Part shown: one piece after another, positions 5,936-11,462 of the stretch
How the letters are laid out: the number at the start of each line of letters is the position of its first letter
How positions within the stretch are numbered: the first letter of the stretch is position 1
Source of the DNA: Bacteroidota bacterium
GTDB taxonomy: Bacteria > Bacteroidota > Bacteroidia > Flavobacteriales > Flavobacteriaceae
Direction of reading: 5' to 3'
DNA: 11,462 nucleotides
Assembly: GCA_947468985.1 (NCBI GenBank)
Contig: CANINJ010000036.1
Location: 1-11,462, forward strand
The notes under the pieces: model-generated
Database searches by the model: none
The model's input: the letters and a program-made list of their open reading frames with translations, nothing else
Told to the model about the DNA's origin: nothing
Position numbers and translations under genes: made by a program

Positions 5936-6427
5936 ATGAAAAAAATTATTGCTTTTACCTTTTGCTTTTTTGCTTTAACAAGTTGTAAAAAAGAAATTGT
6001 TTCAACAGAAAATGAAAAACAAGATAAATACGCTTTTTTTGGAGATAGTATTTCCGATGATAAAGTAATTTCCAATGATGAAATGTTGACGCAATTTGAC
6101 AAATTGAAAGCTGGAGACACATTAAATATCAAGTTTAAATCTAAAATTAAAAACGTTTGTCAGAAAAAAGGATGTTGGATGACATTGGTTTTACCAAATG
6201 AAAAAGAAGCTTTTGTGAAATTTAAAGATTATGCTTTTTTTGTTCCTAAAAATGCTCAAGACGAAGAAGTAATTGTAAACGGAAAAGCCTTTGTAAGTAT
6301 TGAATCTGTTGATGAATTAAAACATTATGCAAAAGATGAAGGAAAATCTCAAGCTGCAATTGATAGTATTGTAAAACCAAAAACTACTTATTCTTTTATG
6401 GCCGATGGAGTTTTAATAAAAAAATAA
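5936..6427 (+). CDS. DUF4920-type lipoprotein
   Basis: The 163-aa product has a lipoprotein signal (MKKIIAFTFCFFALTSC, lipobox LTSC, Cys17), so it should be anchored to a membrane facing the periplasm. The body is a single small beta-rich domain with the segment NVCQKKGCWMTLVLPNEKEAFVKFKDYAFFVP (73-104). Its C-x4-GCWM signature (Cys75, Cys80) and the flanking 'F.DY.FFVP' are what I recognise as DUF4920. No function is established to my knowledge; the paired cysteines could bind a metal or form a disulfide. The next gene starts directly at its stop codon (TAA then ATG), so the two lipoproteins are cotranscribed and probably act in the same compartment. Confidence 0.82.
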   Translation: MKKIIAFTFCFFALTSCKKEIVSTENEKQDKYAFFGDSISDDKVISNDEMLTQFDKLKAGDTLNIKFKSKIKNVCQKKGCWMTLVLPNEKEAFVKFKDYAFFVPKNAQDEEVIVNGKAFVSIESVDELKHYAKDEGKSQAAIDSIVKPKTTYSFMADGVLIKK

Positions 6428-6871
6428 ATGAAGAAATTTCTAGTTTTATTTTCAATAGTTTTACTAATTGGATGTAACAAAAAATCCGAGAAATCACAAT
6501 GTACTTCTGAATCAAATACAAAAACCGACAAGAAGTTTGAGATGTATCAAATGTCTGAAATGGCGGCTTTGATGGAAAGCATGTATGTTGAAAATGAACA
6601 TTTGAAAGAACGCATTAAAAAAGGCGATACAATTGGAAAATTTCCAAGTCATTTTCTTCAAATTCATAAAGCCGTAATGACCGATGAAACGGACAATGAT
6701 GCTTTTTTTAAGGAACAAGCAGCACTTTTTATTAAAGCGCAAGAACTCATTTATGAAGACCCTAAAAACGCAAAACAACATTTTAATGATGGCGTTAACG
6801 CTTGTGTTCGTTGTCACGAAGTTAAATGTGGTGGACCACTTCCAAAAATTAAAAAATTATATATAAAGTAA
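6428..6871 (+). CDS. Lipoprotein with a C-terminal c-type haem motif (class II cytochrome-like)
   Basis: The 147-aa protein has a lipobox LIGC (Cys16). After a polar linker comes a helical region of about 110 residues ending in ACVRCH (125-130), an exact CxxCH haem-attachment motif (Cys126, Cys129, His130). Placing CxxCH near the C-terminus of a helical bundle resembles cytochrome c', where the fifth ligand is the motif histidine. A methionine-rich stretch (MYQMSEMAALMESMYVENEH) near residues 38-57 could supply a sixth ligand, but that is a guess. An additional Cys (134, in VKCGGP) follows the motif. The ATG directly abuts the DUF4920 stop codon, and mnmD follows 2 bp after its own stop. Its role, perhaps electron transfer or gas binding, is not determined. 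Confidence 0.78.
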   Translation: MKKFLVLFSIVLLIGCNKKSEKSQCTSESNTKTDKKFEMYQMSEMAALMESMYVENEHLKERIKKGDTIGKFPSHFLQIHKAVMTDETDNDAFFKEQAALFIKAQELIYEDPKNAKQHFNDGVNACVRCHEVKCGGPLPKIKKLYIK

Positions 6872-6873
6872 AT

Positions 6874-7536
6874 TTGAAAAGAGAAATACTGCAAACTTTA
6901 GACGGTTCAACAACCATTCATTTACCAGATTGGAATGAATCCTATCACTCAAAACACGGTGCGATTCAGGAAGCGTATCACGTTTTTATAAAAAATGGAT
7001 TGTCACTATCTCAAGGAAAGTCGATTTCAATTTTAGAAATTGGTTTCGGAACTGCTTTAAATTCATTTATAACATTTTTAGAATCTCAAAAATCATTGCA
7101 AACCATTGATTATGTAGGAGTGGAAGCCTATCCGATATCAGCTGAAGAAGTTTTACAAATGAATTACGTTACAGAATTAGATGCTGAAAAAGAAAGACCA
7201 ATTTTTGAATTAATGCACCAATCCAATTGGGAAGAAAAAAATGCAATTTCATCCAATTTTACTTTAACTAAAAGGAAGCAATTTTTTGATGAAATTTCTG
7301 ATGAAAACCAATTTGATTTAATCTATTTTGATGCATTTGGATATCGGGTTCAACCTGAATTATGGAGTACAGAAATATTTGAAAAAATGTATAAAGCACT
7401 TAAAGTAAATGGCGTTTTGGTTACTTATGCAGCTCGTGGCGTTGTAAAACGCAGTATGATTGAAGTTGGTTTTACAGTTGAAAAATTAGCGGGTCCTCCG
7501 GGAAAAAGAGAAATGTTCAGAGCAACTAAACTATAA
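6874..7536 (+). CDS. mnmD: tRNA 5-(methylaminomethyl)uridine-34 methyltransferase, stand-alone MnmD
   Basis: This 220-aa Rossmann-fold methyltransferase equals the N-terminal half of bifunctional MnmC, the SAM-dependent enzyme that makes the last step of mnm5(s2)U at the wobble position of tRNA. Landmarks are the start segment SYHSKHGAIQEAYHVFI (23-39), the SAM-binding LEIGFGTALNS (54-64), the acidic VGVEAYP (81-87), DAFGYRVQPELWS (153-165), TYAARGVVKRSM (184-195) and the signature LAGPPGKREM (205-214). The FAD-dependent oxidase half of MnmC is absent, as in other single-domain MnmD proteins. The start is a TTG at 6874, 2 bp after the cytochrome stop; no ATG occurs upstream in frame, and the next in-frame ATG is inside the fold. 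It is cotranscribed with two lipoproteins without obvious functional link. Confidence 0.9.
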   Translation: MKREILQTLDGSTTIHLPDWNESYHSKHGAIQEAYHVFIKNGLSLSQGKSISILEIGFGTALNSFITFLESQKSLQTIDYVGVEAYPISAEEVLQMNYVTELDAEKERPIFELMHQSNWEEKNAISSNFTLTKRKQFFDEISDENQFDLIYFDAFGYRVQPELWSTEIFEKMYKALKVNGVLVTYAARGVVKRSMIEVGFTVEKLAGPPGKREMFRATKL

Positions 7537-7558
7537 TTTGTAATTTAAGCAGCAGATA

Positions 7559-7595
7559 AAAGGGTTAACAAGAAATGTTTTAATTTTAACTTTTT
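7559..7595 (+). terminator. Possible weak terminator after mnmD
   Basis: AAAGGGTTAA (7559-7568) can pair with TTAACTTTTT (7586-7595) over 10 bp, with two G-U pairs and a 17-nt loop; the right arm itself ends in a T run. Low stability makes this only a candidate. Confidence 0.3.
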
Positions 7596-7623
7596 ATTTA
7601 CAAAGGCAATACTTATTTTTTTT

Positions 7624-7631
7624 TAAATTTG
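7624..7631 (+). promoter_or_regulatory. -7 promoter box TAAATTTG for the 65-aa gene
   Basis: An exact TAnnTTTG match lies 45 bp before the ATG at 7677. A short hairpin (ATTCG 7635-7639, CGAAT 7644-7648, 4-nt loop) follows at once and would fall at the start of the leader. No -33 TTG is seen at the standard spacing. Confidence 0.45.
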
Positions 7632-7676
7632 ATTATTCGATTGCGAATCCATTTTAACGAATATAAATTATATTTT

Positions 7677-7874
7677 ATGAAAATAACAATGGTTGCTTAC
7701 ACGAAAAATATTTTGGAACGAGTTAGTTTTGATCCTAAACTTTTTTGTAAAGAATTAGAAAAAGCTTTAAAAATGTTATTGCCTTACGAAATAGAACAAT
7801 TAACAGTCTGGCTTTTAAATTACACGATTAAAAAACCTGAATTAAGACAATGTTTAATCTATGTCAAATCATAA
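7677..7874 (+). CDS. Small conserved-looking protein of unknown function
   Basis: The product is 65 aa from the ATG at 7677, or 61 aa from a second in-frame ATG at 7689, which gives MVAYTKNILERVSFD. It has no signal peptide or membrane helix. The sequence is compact and helical (FCKELEKALKMLLPYEIEQLTVWLLNYTIKKPELRQCL) and looks like a real small cytoplasmic protein; I have an unverified impression of similar short proteins in other flavobacteria. Support for a gene comes from its own -7 box upstream and a clean terminator immediately after. A longer start at 7629 would overlap the -7 box and is unlikely. Function unknown. Confidence 0.7.
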   Translation: MKITMVAYTKNILERVSFDPKLFCKELEKALKMLLPYEIEQLTVWLLNYTIKKPELRQCLIYVKS

Positions 7875-7878
7875 AACT

Positions 7879-7905
7879 AAAGGAGCCTAAATAGCTCCTT
7901 TTTTT
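7879..7905 (+). terminator. Intrinsic terminator of the 65-aa gene, overlapping the oxyR 3' end
   Basis: AAAGGAGC (7879-7886) and GCTCCTTT (7894-7901) form an 8-bp stem with a 7-nt loop, followed by Ts to 7905. The T run overlaps the TAA stop of the convergent oxyR (7904-7906). Read from the minus strand the hairpin is also present and is followed by the complement of AAAACTAA, a short T run, so it may work in both directions. Confidence 0.85.
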
Positions 7906-8848
7906 ATTGTTTTTTTGGAAGTGGACTTATAATTTCTACATTTTGAAAAGCAATTGCACCTCTAATAACTCCAGAAATCGTTTGTTTCAATGCATCGATA
8001 ATTTGTATTTTTAATTCCGTTTTAGGAAAAATAAGACTTATTTCACGAGCAGGTTTTGGATCTTTAAAATGCTTTAATTTCAATTTGTCATTGTCCTTTA
8101 AATCCAAAGTATGCAAATAGGGCAGAAGGGTTAAACCCAATCCTTCATCAGCCAATTTAATTAGTGTTTCAAAACTTCCGCTTTGAATTTGAAAATTATT
8201 TAGCGATACCACATCTTGATTTTTACATAAATTTAGAATTCCGTCTCGAAAACAATGCCCGTCTTGCAATAATAATATTTCATCCAAATTCAAATCTGAA
8301 ACTTCAATTTCTTTTTTATCTGCAATGCGATGTTTTTCAGGGATATAAGCTACAAATGGTTCGTAATATAACACGATTTCTTTTAGTTTTTCTTCACTTA
8401 AAGGAGTTGCAGCAATGGCAGCATCTAGATTACCATTTTTCAATTTCACAATGATTTCGTCAGTATTTAATTCCTCAATTATAAGTTTTACTTTAGGAAA
8501 TTTTTTGATAAAAGTATTCAGAAACATTGGCAACAACGTTGGCATAATCGTTGGGATTATTCCGAGACGAAATTCGCCACCGATAAAACCCTTTTGTTGT
8601 TCAACAATATCCTTCATTCTATCGGCTTCATTGACAATGTTCTTGGCTTGATTAACGATTTTTTGCCCAATATCAGTCAATTGAATTGGTTTCTTCGTTC
8701 TGTCAAAAATTTGAATTTTTAGTTCTTCTTCAACTTTTTGAATTTGCATACTTAATGTAGGTTGCGTAACAAAACATTTTTCAGCAGCAAGAGTAAAGTT
8801 TTTATGTTCAGCAACAGCTAATACGTATTGTAATTGTGTAATTGTCAT
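7904..8848 (-). CDS. oxyR: LysR-family peroxide-sensing regulator OxyR
   Basis: This 314-aa LysR-type regulator has an N-terminal winged helix-turn-helix (about 5-62; FTLAAEKCFVTQPTLSMQIQ), a linker helix, and a two-lobed effector domain. The region QDGHCFRDGILNLC places cysteines at exactly 199 and 208, the redox pair that forms the peroxide-induced disulfide in E. coli OxyR. The flanking GHC-x-RD sequence is also conserved. The ATG at 8848 gives the standard MTITQLQYV start. An in-frame ATG at 8887 would add 13 residues, but it lies upstream of the -7 box at 8869-8876, so it would not be in the transcript. The gene is divergent from carbonic anhydrase. No catalase or Dps gene is visible next to it, so its regulon must lie mostly elsewhere. 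Confidence 0.93.
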   Translation of the reverse strand: MTITQLQYVLAVAEHKNFTLAAEKCFVTQPTLSMQIQKVEEELKIQIFDRTKKPIQLTDIGQKIVNQAKNIVNEADRMKDIVEQQKGFIGGEFRLGIIPTIMPTLLPMFLNTFIKKFPKVKLIIEELNTDEIIVKLKNGNLDAAIAATPLSEEKLKEIVLYYEPFVAYIPEKHRIADKKEIEVSDLNLDEILLLQDGHCFRDGILNLCKNQDVVSLNNFQIQSGSFETLIKLADEGLGLTLLPYLHTLDLKDNDKLKLKHFKDPKPAREISLIFPKTELKIQIIDALKQTISGVIRGAIAFQNVEIISPLPKKQ

Positions 8849-8868
8849 AGCAATAGTAATTTGTGATG

Positions 8869-8876
8869 CAAATATA
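8869..8876 (-). promoter_or_regulatory. -7 promoter box TATATTTG for oxyR
   Basis: CAAATATA on the + strand reads TATATTTG on the minus strand, an exact TAnnTTTG match. Transcription would begin about 15 nt before the ATG at 8848. A perfect 6+6 inverted repeat (TTTATA-G-TATAAA, 8893-8905) sits in the -33 area. Confidence 0.55.
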
Positions 8877-9021
8877 AAAACAATCAATTTAATTTATAGT
8901 ATAAAAAGGTCGTTTTATTAATGATTTTTTATTTAAAAATATACAGTTATTATTATGTCTCATTATTTTAAAGATTAATAAAAATAGAGTAGTTTTATAC
9001 CATAATTAAAATTCTATAGGG

Positions 9022-9657
9022 ATGAGTGATTTTTACAAACAAATATTAGATAATAACAAACTTTGGGTTGAAAACGCTTTGGAAAAAGACCCAAATTATT
9101 TCAAAGATTTGGCTAAAGGACAAACGCCACCACTTTTGTGGATTGGTTGTTCTGACAGTCGAGTTCCAGCAAATGAGATTATTGGTGCAAAACCAGGTGA
9201 GGTTTTTGTTCACAGAAACATTGCCAATATGGTCGTGCATTCCGATATGAACATGCTAAGCGTTTTAGATTACGCCGTTAATGTATTAAAAGTCAAGCAT
9301 GTAATTGTGTGTGGGCATTATGGTTGCGGTGGAATAAAAGCAGCAATGGGAAACGATTCTATTGGAATTATTGACAATTGGATTCGTCATATTAAAGATG
9401 TTTACCGTTTGCACCAAGATTATTTGGATTCAATTGCTGATGAAAACGATCGCTTTAACACCTTTGTTGAGTTAAATGTTAAAGAACAAGTCTTTGATTT
9501 AGCTAAAACTTCTATTGTTCAGGCAGCTTGGAACAGCGGTCAAGAATTAACATTACACGGATGGGCGTACGGTTTGAATTCGGGTTTTGTAACCGATTTA
9601 AATGTGAATTTCAGCTCCGATGAAGATTTAGATAAAGTATATCAATTGAAGTTTTAA
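9022..9657 (+). CDS. can: Beta-class carbonic anhydrase
   Basis: This 211-aa zinc enzyme interconverts CO2 and bicarbonate in the cytoplasm. The beta-class active site is complete: CSDSRVP (43-49) supplies zinc ligand Cys43 and the catalytic Asp45-Arg47 dyad, and CGHYGCGG (97-104) supplies His99 and Cys102. The body matches the E. coli Can type closely (FVHRNIANMVVHSD, LSVLDYAVNVL, INDNWIRHI-like segment, LHGWAYGL near the C-terminus), and the length is close to that protein's 220 aa. Start is the ATG at 9022; no other start fits the family N-terminus. It is a single gene divergent from oxyR (173 bp spacer), with only a one-mismatch -7 box (TAGTTTTA, 8990-8997) and a strong terminator behind it. 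Confidence 0.95.
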   Translation: MSDFYKQILDNNKLWVENALEKDPNYFKDLAKGQTPPLLWIGCSDSRVPANEIIGAKPGEVFVHRNIANMVVHSDMNMLSVLDYAVNVLKVKHVIVCGHYGCGGIKAAMGNDSIGIIDNWIRHIKDVYRLHQDYLDSIADENDRFNTFVELNVKEQVFDLAKTSIVQAAWNSGQELTLHGWAYGLNSGFVTDLNVNFSSDEDLDKVYQLKF

Positions 9658-9690
9658 ATAATAAAGCCACTTTTGAGTGGCTTTATTATT
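9657..9690. terminator. Bidirectional intrinsic terminator between carbonic anhydrase and the dioxygenase
   Basis: AATAATAAAGCCACT (9657-9671) and AGTGGCTTTATTATT (9676-9690) form a perfect 15-bp stem with a 4-nt loop (TTTG). The core AAAGCCACT/AGTGGCTTT is followed by a T-rich arm on both strands, so it suits both convergent genes. The left arm begins at the last base of the carbonic anhydrase stop codon. Confidence 0.9.
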
Positions 9691-9713
9691 ATATATATAC
9701 TTCTGAAGATGTT

Positions 9714-10676
9714 TTATTTTCCTTTTTGAGGTGCAATTAATCCCAAGTCAACCAATCTTTCGTGCAAAAATTCTCCAGCAGAAATGTCGTCGTATAATTT
9801 AGGGTTATCCCCATTAATGCAGCTTTCTAAACAATCCAATCGCATATCGCTAACAGGATGCATAAAAAATGGAATCGAATATCTCGAAGTTCCCCACAAT
9901 TCTCTCGGCGGATTTACCACTTGATGAATAGTAGATTTCAATTTGTTATTTGTATGTCGTGATAACATATCTCCAACATTTATAACCAATTCATCGGGCT
10001 GCGCCATGGCATCAATCCATTGACCATCATGTCGTTGAACTTGCAAGCCTTTGCCTTGAGCGCCCATCAAAAGGGTAATCAAATTGATGTCGCCGTGAGC
10101 TGCTGCTCGAATAGCATTTTCAGGTTCCGAAGTAATTGGTGGATAGTGAATTGGTCTTAAGATCGAATTTCCATTATAACCATATTGGTCAAAATAAAAC
10201 TCATCTAAACCAAGATGCAATGCCAAAGCTCGCAATACAGAAATACCTGTTTTTTCAAGCATTTGATACGCTTCTTTACCAACAACATTAAATCGTGGCA
10301 ATTCATTAACTTCAACATTATCAGGATATTCTGCGGCATATTTAGAATCGGAAGCAACGTATTGACCAAAGTGCCAAAACTCTTTTAAATCTCCTTCTTT
10401 CCGACCTTTTGCATGTTCTTTTCCAAAAGATACATAACCACGTTGCCCTCCAATAGCAGGGTTTTCATAGCTGTATTTTGTTTCCAATGGTAATGCGAAA
10501 AAATTTCTAATCTCGCCATACAATTCACCAACCAATTGATCATCTAAAAAATGACCTTTTAAAGCAACGAAGCCAATATCTTCAAATGCTTTTCCGATTT
10601 CATTTACAAATTTTTGTTTACGTTCCGGTTCGCCCGAAAGGAAATCACGCAAGTCAACACTAGGAATGTTTTGCAT
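9714..10676 (-). CDS. 2-oxoglutarate/Fe(II)-dependent dioxygenase, isopenicillin N synthase-like family
   Basis: The 320-aa protein starts with the DIOX_N-type region (IPSVDLRDFLSG, then FEDIGFVALKGH) and has a jelly-roll core. The iron triad is intact: His194 and Asp196 in HGDIN, and distal His251 in STIHQV. Arg265 and Ser267 (RYSIPFFMHP) form the usual RxS site for the 2-oxoglutarate carboxylate. Members use O2, Fe(II) and normally 2-oxoglutarate to oxidise a small molecule; isopenicillin N synthase itself does not need the co-substrate, but the RxS here could serve either. The substrate cannot be inferred, and no biosynthetic cluster surrounds the gene, so a beta-lactam role is unlikely. 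It is a single-gene unit with a recognisable promoter upstream and a shared terminator downstream. Confidence 0.9.
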   Translation of the reverse strand: MQNIPSVDLRDFLSGEPERKQKFVNEIGKAFEDIGFVALKGHFLDDQLVGELYGEIRNFFALPLETKYSYENPAIGGQRGYVSFGKEHAKGRKEGDLKEFWHFGQYVASDSKYAAEYPDNVEVNELPRFNVVGKEAYQMLEKTGISVLRALALHLGLDEFYFDQYGYNGNSILRPIHYPPITSEPENAIRAAAHGDINLITLLMGAQGKGLQVQRHDGQWIDAMAQPDELVINVGDMLSRHTNNKLKSTIHQVVNPPRELWGTSRYSIPFFMHPVSDMRLDCLESCINGDNPKLYDDISAGEFLHERLVDLGLIAPQKGK

Positions 10677-10721
10677 AGAATCAAATTTTGTTTATAATTT
10701 TAGGTTTAACCCTTATAAATA

Positions 10722-10756
10722 CAAATGTAAAGAATAATATTGAATGTATTTCAAAA
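10722..10756 (-). promoter_or_regulatory. Promoter of the dioxygenase gene (-33 TTTTG, -7 TACATTTG)
   Basis: On the minus strand TTTTG (complement of 10752-10756) is followed after 22 nt by TACATTTG (complement of 10722-10729). Both elements and the spacing fit the Bacteroidota TTG-N17-23-TAnnTTTG consensus. The leader to the ATG at 10676 would be about 40 nt. This is the only full two-element promoter I found in the window. Confidence 0.65.
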
Positions 10757-10815
10757 GAAAATCAATGTAAAATTAATAAAGATTTAAACCCAATTTTATT
10801 AGTTTTTTTTGAAGT

Positions 10816-10946
10816 TTCCATTTCTTGCGCAACAATTTTTATTTGTTGCTCAAAAATTATTAATTGTTGCTGAACAATTTTTATTTCTTGCGCAACAATC
10901 TTCCATTTCTTGCGCAATAATTTACTAGTTTATGCGCAACAATTTT
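10816..10946. repeat. Six tandem, helically phased TTGCGCAA-type palindromic elements
   Basis: The unit is roughly ATTTCTTGCGCAACAATTTTT. Core starts are 10825 (TTGCGCAACAAT), 10846 (TTGCTCAAAAAT), 10867 (TTGCTGAACAAT), 10888 (TTGCGCAACAAT), 10910 (TTGCGCAATAAT) and 10932 (ATGCGCAACAAT). The spacings are 21, 21, 21, 22 and 22 bp, or two turns of B-DNA. The core TTGCGCAA is a perfect palindrome, and the third unit has ATTGTT/AACAAT arms. Spacers repeat as well: TTCCATTTCTTGCGCAA occurs at 10816-10832 and 10901-10917, and AACAATTTTTATTT at 10831-10844 and 10873-10886. This may be a multi-site operator or a degenerating minisatellite. Confidence 0.88.
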
Positions 10947-11088
10947 ACCTTCCCTAAAATGTATGAATTTATTATTCAAATATAAGTAAGTAAAGTTTTA
11001 GATATACTCATATAATAAATCAATTACAACTCAATACGAATTTTCAACAACTCAACAAATTCAAATAGTTAATTAAAACTGGTTACTA

Positions 11089-11096
11089 TATTTTTG
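11089..11096 (+). promoter_or_regulatory. -7 promoter box TATTTTTG for the TonB-dependent receptor
   Basis: An exact TAnnTTTG match ends 20 bp before the ATG at 11117. The -33 position has GTTAA rather than TTG, so the promoter is incomplete and may need an activator; the palindrome array lies about 140-270 bp upstream. Confidence 0.55.
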
Positions 11097-11116
11097 TTTT
11101 AATCAAATTTATAAAA

Positions 11117-11462
11117 ATGAAAAAATACCTATTATTTCTATTCCTTTCAACAACTTTATTCGCTCAAAACAACAAACAAAATATTCGTGGAATTGTTACG
11201 GATAAATTGTCTCAAACGCCTATAATTGGGGCAACCGTTCAAATAAATAATTCCGAAATCAAAGCAATTACCGATGAAAAAGGGAATTATGTTTTAACCG
11301 AAATTACCCCAGATCGTTATGATATTAAAGTTACGGTTTTAGGTTATAAAGAAGTTGTAATTCCAAATGTGATTGTTACTTCTGGTAAAGAAGTTATTTT
11401 GGATATAGCGATGGAAGATGAATATAAGAAATTAGACGAAATTGTTATAAAAACATCCAATA
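11117..11462 (+). CDS. TonB-dependent outer-membrane receptor, N-terminal part (3' truncated by window)
   Basis: The frame is open to the window end, giving 115 complete codons. A signal peptide (MKKYLLFLFLSTTLFA, cleavage before Gln17) precedes a carboxypeptidase D regulatory-like beta-sandwich at about 23-99 (IRGIVTDKLSQTPIIGATVQI, TDEKGNYVL, RYDIKVTVLGYKE). A TonB-box-like KLDEIVIKTS (105-114) follows, which would lead into the plug domain. This layout is standard for Bacteroidota TonB-dependent receptors that import siderophores, vitamins, peptides or glycans. Too little is present to separate a SusC/RagA type from a siderophore-receptor type, or to say whether a SusD partner follows. The ATG at 11117 is the only sensible start, with a -7 box 20 bp upstream. 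Confidence 0.88.
   Translation, partial: MKKYLLFLFLSTTLFAQNNKQNIRGIVTDKLSQTPIIGATVQINNSEIKAITDEKGNYVLTEITPDRYDIKVTVLGYKEVVIPNVIVTSGKEVILDIAMEDEYKKLDEIVIKTSN

Larger units (their letters stand above)
10677..11116. other. 440-bp gene-free region between the dioxygenase and the TonB-dependent receptor
   Basis: This region holds the minus-strand dioxygenase promoter (10722-10756), a six-unit palindromic tandem array (about 10816-10946), an A/T-rich stretch with no recognised feature (10950-11085), and a -7 box for the receptor gene (11089-11096). I see no convincing coding region; the only short reading frame (10688-10873) starts with TTG and runs through the repeats. Confidence 0.8.

Noticed and set aside
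8846..8887. N-terminal extension of OxyR by 13 residues from an upstream ATG
   Set aside because: The extension would start upstream of the -7 box at 8869-8876, and the family N-terminus is MTITQLQYV at 8848.
9714..10676. Possible beta-lactam biosynthesis gene because of similarity to isopenicillin N synthase
   Set aside because: The similarity is at the level of the broad 2OG-Fe(II) oxygenase fold; there is no NRPS or acyltransferase gene nearby, and such proteins are common in Bacteroidota.
10688..10873. A 61-codon reading frame on the + strand in the dioxygenase-receptor spacer
   Set aside because: It starts with TTG, overlaps the minus-strand promoter and runs through the palindromic repeats; composition (many Ile and Cys) looks like translated A/T-rich non-coding DNA.

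Overview
The window looks like ordinary chromosome from a low-GC member of the Bacteroidota, most likely Flavobacteriaceae (Flavobacterium-like). I base this on the strong A/T bias, the repeated TAnnTTTG -7 promoter boxes, the near absence of Shine-Dalgarno sequences, and protein types typical of the group: a TonB-dependent receptor with a carboxypeptidase-regulatory-like plug extension, a DUF4920 lipoprotein, a sigma-54 activator with no C-terminal HTH, and a short 'sensor of ECF sigma factor' protein. I see no phage, IS element, CRISPR array, rRNA or tRNA gene.

Layout. 1-1160 (+): 3' end of a sigma-54-dependent AAA+ activator, a spacer carrying inverted CACAAAG repeats, then a small one-domain DEAD-box-like ATPase. 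1190-2674 (-): a three-gene ECF unit (sigma factor, membrane anti-sigma candidate, secreted Spy/CpxP-like sensor). 2735-4058 (-): an SRPBCC/GyrI-like membrane-anchored protein behind a 62-aa two-helix membrane protein. 4137-4517 (+): MazG-like pyrophosphohydrolase, convergent with ilvE (4601-5668, -) across a near-perfect terminator hairpin. 5936-7536 (+): a tightly packed unit of DUF4920 lipoprotein, lipoprotein c-type cytochrome and mnmD. 7677-7874 (+): a 65-aa unknown, convergent with oxyR (7904-8848, -). A beta-carbonic anhydrase (9022-9657, +) is divergent from oxyR and convergent, across a 15-bp-stem terminator, with a 2OG-Fe(II) dioxygenase (9714-10676, -). 10677-11116 is a 440-bp gene-free region with a six-unit, ~21-bp-phased array of palindromic TTGCGCAA-type elements, followed by the promoter and first 115 codons of a TonB-dependent receptor.

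How the parts relate. The clear functional groupings are the ECF sigma/anti-sigma/sensor unit (envelope stress type regulation) and the two-lipoprotein pair with a possible haem. OxyR keeps both redox cysteines and is probably a peroxide sensor, but its flanking genes are not obvious peroxide-defence genes. Most of the rest is housekeeping (branched-chain amino acids, wobble-uridine tRNA modification, CO2/bicarbonate). I do not see a convincing new multi-gene system. The most unusual structure is the helically phased palindrome array at 10816-10946 between the dioxygenase and receptor genes.
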